Below are positions 60,501 through 64,000 of a DNA stretch of 64,000 bases, piece after piece. The notes beneath the pieces were generated by a model that had not been told where the DNA came from, did not search any database, and worked only from the letters and a program-made list of their open reading frames with translations. Position numbers and translations under genes: made by a program. The number at the start of each line of letters is the position of its first letter. Position 1 is the stretch's first letter. This DNA is from Symbiodinium natans. Its lineage: Eukaryota; Sar; Dinophyceae; Suessiales; Symbiodiniaceae. The stretch covers positions 762,001-826,000 of the forward strand of contig CAJNDS010002712.1 in NCBI GenBank assembly GCA_905221605.1, written 5' to 3'.

Positions 60501-63442
60501 CCAGCACTGGGGCTCCAGCCAGACACTCGCTTTGGCAACGAGGTCCTTCGCGACTGCGCCGCTGCCGCAAATTGGATTTGGGTTTGGAGAAGCGTGTGCG
60601 CAGGGCTCGGAAAAGCCGTAGTGTACGATGATGAGATGACTCTTGCAAGCCTTGTGACGCGGTTGAAACATGGCGCTTTTTACTTGCGCAACCTGAGTCA
60701 TTCGCGTAGAACATCTGGGGGTCATTCGGCAGCCACTGCTGTACATAGCCCGAGAACAAGCATTCCCCCCGCATCTACCTGAGCCCAAAATCCTGCTGGT
60801 ACCTCCTAAGTATAATCATAAAAGAAGAGTATGGCTAAAAGGGAGCAAGTGCGAGGTTAAAGCTAGAATGCTGGCATACTCTTTGTTCAGCTACCATGGG
60901 TCGAGAGGTGCTCAGCACAGCTGGCAGTGGACCCTTCAGCTTCTACGCTGCGGCAGCGCGCCCGATTTGATCCGAGCCTGGGACATGGACGACCATCAAC
61001 TCTTTCGAATTGCTGTAGATATGGCTTACGAAAATAGGGGACCCCCAAAATTGACCCCCCCAAAAAAAGTAGGATCCCCTTAGAATAAGGACCCCAATAA
61101 GGTACGCCTACTTTCGGAAACCCCCTCTGCTTTCCTTGTTTGTTGATGTGGCCCTGCCCCCATGCGCGAAGGATGGAATTCTGTGTTGGGCGCGACAAGG
61201 AAAAGTGGCCAATGGGAGGCAGGGCATCCAGACGTGGCCAAGCGCACAAGTTTACTTTTCAGACGGGCAGCCGGTAGTTTGGAGCAGGTCTTTGAAACAG
61301 CTTGCTGTGCCTCGTGGCCGTACGTTCTCGGGGCAGTTTTGGCAGGTGCGCAGTCCCTAAAGCCCTAAACCCATGAAGCCGAGCCGAAGCCTGGCCAGAT
61401 GGCGCTAACATTGGCCTGGGTGCTCAGAGCAGGGAGGCCTGAGCTTGTCTTATTGCTTTGTGGACGTTCGTCAGAATGGAGAGAATGAGTATATGTGCAT
61501 GTTTACTAAGTTGGTTATATCTACGTATGCACATGTGTGTGTGCAAGTAAGTGTGTATTTGCATGTAGAGCCATGTAGCTGTCATCGGGTTTGCAGCTCA
61601 ACGTCCAAAGGGCACAAGAGACTCCCTTCCAGAAGCAGCTCTTGTATTGCCCGAGTGGACGGCATGATATGCCTCCCAAGCAGAGAACCCAAACCCTAAA
61701 CCCTATACACCCTAATCCCAGCCAGACACATTCCCCCCCCCCCCCCCCGCCCCCGAAATCCTCCCACCCGAGCTCGGAGGCTGCTGGTCGACGCCATCGG
61801 ATACGCGGAAGTGACAGGCTCCTAGGCAGAGAGTTTTATCCTTGAAGCAGAGGTTCTTGGGTTTTAGACGCAGGCTTCAGAAATTGAAGTTCTGAACGGT
61901 GTTTCAGTCGAAGTTGGTTTGCAGAAAACGAGAGAAATCTGTCACCTACATGCACCTACCCTTCCCTGGAGACTCAAGTTGCTGACTGCTTATTCAGGAC
62001 ATATGTCATCAAACATCTCGTTGCAATTGTGGGTCCAGTCTGATCTCAGTTTCTGTTTTGCTTTGTGTTTCGTGTGGTCGGGCGCGGGGGCCTTCTCAGC
62101 GCTGGGTTCCGATCTCCATTCTCCATTCCCTTGTCGATCCCTTCACCTGTGCTTCGAATCCGTACGTCCTGTGACGAGTTTTCGTTGAAATCAAAGGCTT
62201 GCAGGGGAGTTGGGGTACCATGCTGAAAAGGCGGCCATGCATGTGAGACTTGGCCCAAGAGCCGCCAAGTCCAAGGTGCTTTGGCGAACGCCGGCCACTG
62301 GTCCCTGGCCTTGTCTTTCTTTCCTGAGCTCAGTGTCTCAGCCGGTTTTCAGCACAGATTTCTTGAATCCGTGGATCCGAGCTCATGCATGGAAGGGCAT
62401 TTTCGTGTGTCTAGGCTTCCGCTGTGGCTTTCTAACGAATACTTGTTTGCCTGCAACGCAAGCAGTTCCAGCACGGCCTTTCCTCCTGCGCAGACTTTGT
62501 CCCGCCTTTGTTTGTGTTGCAAGGTTTGCGAGGTGGCGCCCTCGACACCGCCTCTATGTTGAACTGTGAAGTGCGGGGTTGAGTTGGTTTGTGAAGGATT
62601 GTGAAGGGGTTGTGCATATGGGCCTCGTGGCTGCAAGGCTTTTTTATCGTGTTCGTTGGGTCTAGCCGGTACAAGTAGTGACTAAGTAGTGCTCCCAAGG
62701 AACACGATATCTTGAGTCTGGATACATGATGGCGGCAATGAGGCAGGCCTCCAAACCCTCTGAACCCTGACGGGCCCGGAAGAAGAGAGAACGCAAAGCC
62801 ACGGCAGCCTTAGCTGGAGCACATGCGCAGACCACCTCAGTTCCTAGGACTGTATTCATTGACTACACTTAAATGCGCAGAAAACTTATGCATCTTTCTG
62901 GCGTAATCCGAGCATCTGTTTAATCGCCCCCCCCCCCCCCCCCCTTCCGCCAAAGTGGGAGGCAGGGCGCCGCAATACTAAGACCATGGCAATGTATTGA
63001 TTCTCTAAACACTCAGCAAGCAAAACAAGAAGCCTGCCGACAGATTTTGGTACCTCCCCGAAAACATGTTCTTAAAATGTGGTGGTATTGACCCATGCGG
63101 AAACCCCCGTAATGGAAAGTAGTCTTCCGGCGGGCTTCTCGACGACAAAAAATCCTTAGACAGGTGCTCGGATTATGTGTTTCGTGCATTCTGAGAATCG
63201 TCGAATATCTCTCAAGTGATTCTCCTGTTCTCTCATCATCCCAGATAAGCTGGGTCTCGTTATTAATTGCAGGGACGTAAAGGGGACCTACAGTAGCATA
63301 GAGAACTGAACATGTAGTTTCTATTTTTGCAACTCGTCGAATTCTGAAAAAGCCTCCATTCTAGGCTCTCTGCAGCTTTGCCATCACAGCCTGTGCAGAT
63401 GCGAGCCAGTGGCAAAGCGCGTTGCGTTTGTTTGACGAGATG
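57586..63442 (+). CDS. Pentatricopeptide-repeat (PPR) protein, multi-exon (partial)
   Basis: Organelle RNA-binding helical-repeat protein by family knowledge. Exons: 57586-57635 (TFNAAISPTDNANWAL), 57751-57791 (RLLQRMRSWQVWPD; the Arg codon is split across the junction), 57884-~57914 (DVVTFNSLMG), ~60486-60563 (LGLQPDTRFGNEVLRDCAA), 60916-~60946 (HSWQWTLQLL), 63376-63442 (FAITACADASQWQSALRLF then DEM). The first three join in phase as one classical repeat, WALRLLQRM...PDDVVTFN. A further possible exon near 60060-60130 contains GWTAVLGLLVPLEM. The repeat style (TACADASQW, ALRLF) is the one seen repeatedly in dinoflagellate PPR genes. Start, stop and several repeats between 57.9 and 63.4 kb are not identified; more than one PPR gene is possible. 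Confidence 0.65.
61733..61748. repeat. Poly-C tract (16 C)
   Basis: Uninterrupted C run preceded by two CCCTAAA-like units, inside the PPR gene region. Confidence 0.85.
62927..62944. repeat. Poly-C tract (18 C)
   Basis: Uninterrupted C run upstream of the last PPR exon found. Confidence 0.85.
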
Positions 63443-64000
63443 GTCGTTCCTCGGCTGCGAAGTCTGCCCTACCTAGTCGAGGAAGCAGTGGAAGCCCGAA
63501 AGCGTTCCCACCAGGATGTCGACATGTATCTCACTCAAATAGGTCGCCCGTGATCCAGAACACAGTCGAAGCATGGGCAGCAACCAAGACAGTCCCTCTT
63601 TATTGTAGCTCGGTTAAATACTAGTTCACTTTATGTTCATGGCTTGTGCGTACCTCACTACTACTACGGCCACTATGAGGGTTACCATTATCATGATGGC
63701 CATGTTCAGTACTAGCATAGTTTATCACAACTCTGAGCGTCCTTGTTACAATTCTGAGTTTTGCTCATGGGGGGGCTTCTGTCCAGGCTTTGCGGCTCCA
63801 GGTCGATGCTGTGAGCTGCAATGCTCGCATGGCAGCCGTTTCTGCACAGGGCTGGCGAAGCGCTTTGAGGCCAATTTCGGATCTTGGGGTTTGTAGGGTT
63901 TAGGGATTAGGATGGATTAGAGTTCAGGGTTTAGGGGTTAGGGCTACTTGGATCTAGTTCTTGTTGATGGTTGTGGTCGTGGTACTGGAGAATCAGTGTA
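63443..64000. other. End of window, no exon recognised
   Basis: Downstream of the last PPR exon, with a GT donor at 63443. A TTTAGGG/TTAGGG cluster lies at 63893-63945. The PPR gene probably continues beyond the window. Confidence 0.4.

Noticed and set aside
1-64000. CRISPR arrays, rRNA operons, bacterial operons, reverse transcriptase or transposase domains.
   Set aside because: None seen on either strand. No regularly spaced direct repeats with unique spacers, and no RT or DDE-type motif in any open frame.

Overview
This is nuclear DNA of a dinoflagellate, most likely a Symbiodiniaceae-type (coral-symbiont) species; the exact genus is an inference. Three things point there. A perfect copy of the 22-nt dinoflagellate spliced-leader (DinoSL) sequence lies on the minus strand at 38809-38830. 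Most introns I could place by protein homology start with GC (some GT, at least one GA) and end in AG followed by G. Degenerate TTTAGGG telomere-like strings are scattered through non-coding DNA. Genes are cut into exons of about 20-120 bases, so most long open frames are not genes. I rebuilt genes by joining short conserved segments whose reading phases match across the inferred introns. Exon borders are therefore homology-based readings, not transcript-confirmed.

Layout: 1-2.2 kb, no recognisable gene. 2.3-8.4 kb, a six-transmembrane voltage-gated K+ channel, S1 to post-S6. 10.3-16.1 kb, a second K+ channel module, S1 to the start of S6, on the same strand. 16-23 kb, nothing recognised. 23.0-27.1 kb, a gamma-glutamylcyclotransferase-like gene. 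28.3-36.1 kb, a mitochondrially targeted CitE/CLYBL-type lyase followed in frame by a MaoC-type hydratase, apparently one fused gene of about 22 exons. 37.2-38.8 kb (minus strand), an intronless retrogene headed by the spliced-leader relic, with a 2 x 82-residue repeat and decayed ubiquitin units. 39.7-41.6 kb, an RNB (RNase II/R) exoribonuclease. 43.8-44.7 kb, a TraB/PrgY-family protein. 49.7-50.3 kb, HEAT-repeat exons. 50.8-51.7 kb, an intronless short-chain dehydrogenase/reductase. 57.6-63.4 kb, a pentatricopeptide-repeat (PPR) gene.

All multi-exon genes run on the plus strand, as in the unidirectional gene clusters known from dinoflagellates; the only confident minus-strand gene is the retrogene. 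There is no operon logic. The one functional pairing is the lyase plus hydratase, which would act on successive C5 acyl-CoA intermediates (mesaconyl/itaconyl-CoA to citramalyl- or methylmalyl-CoA, then cleavage). Spacers carry TA microsatellites, long G/C tracts, interstitial telomere-like repeats and at least three copies of an undescribed ~96-100 bp dispersed element.
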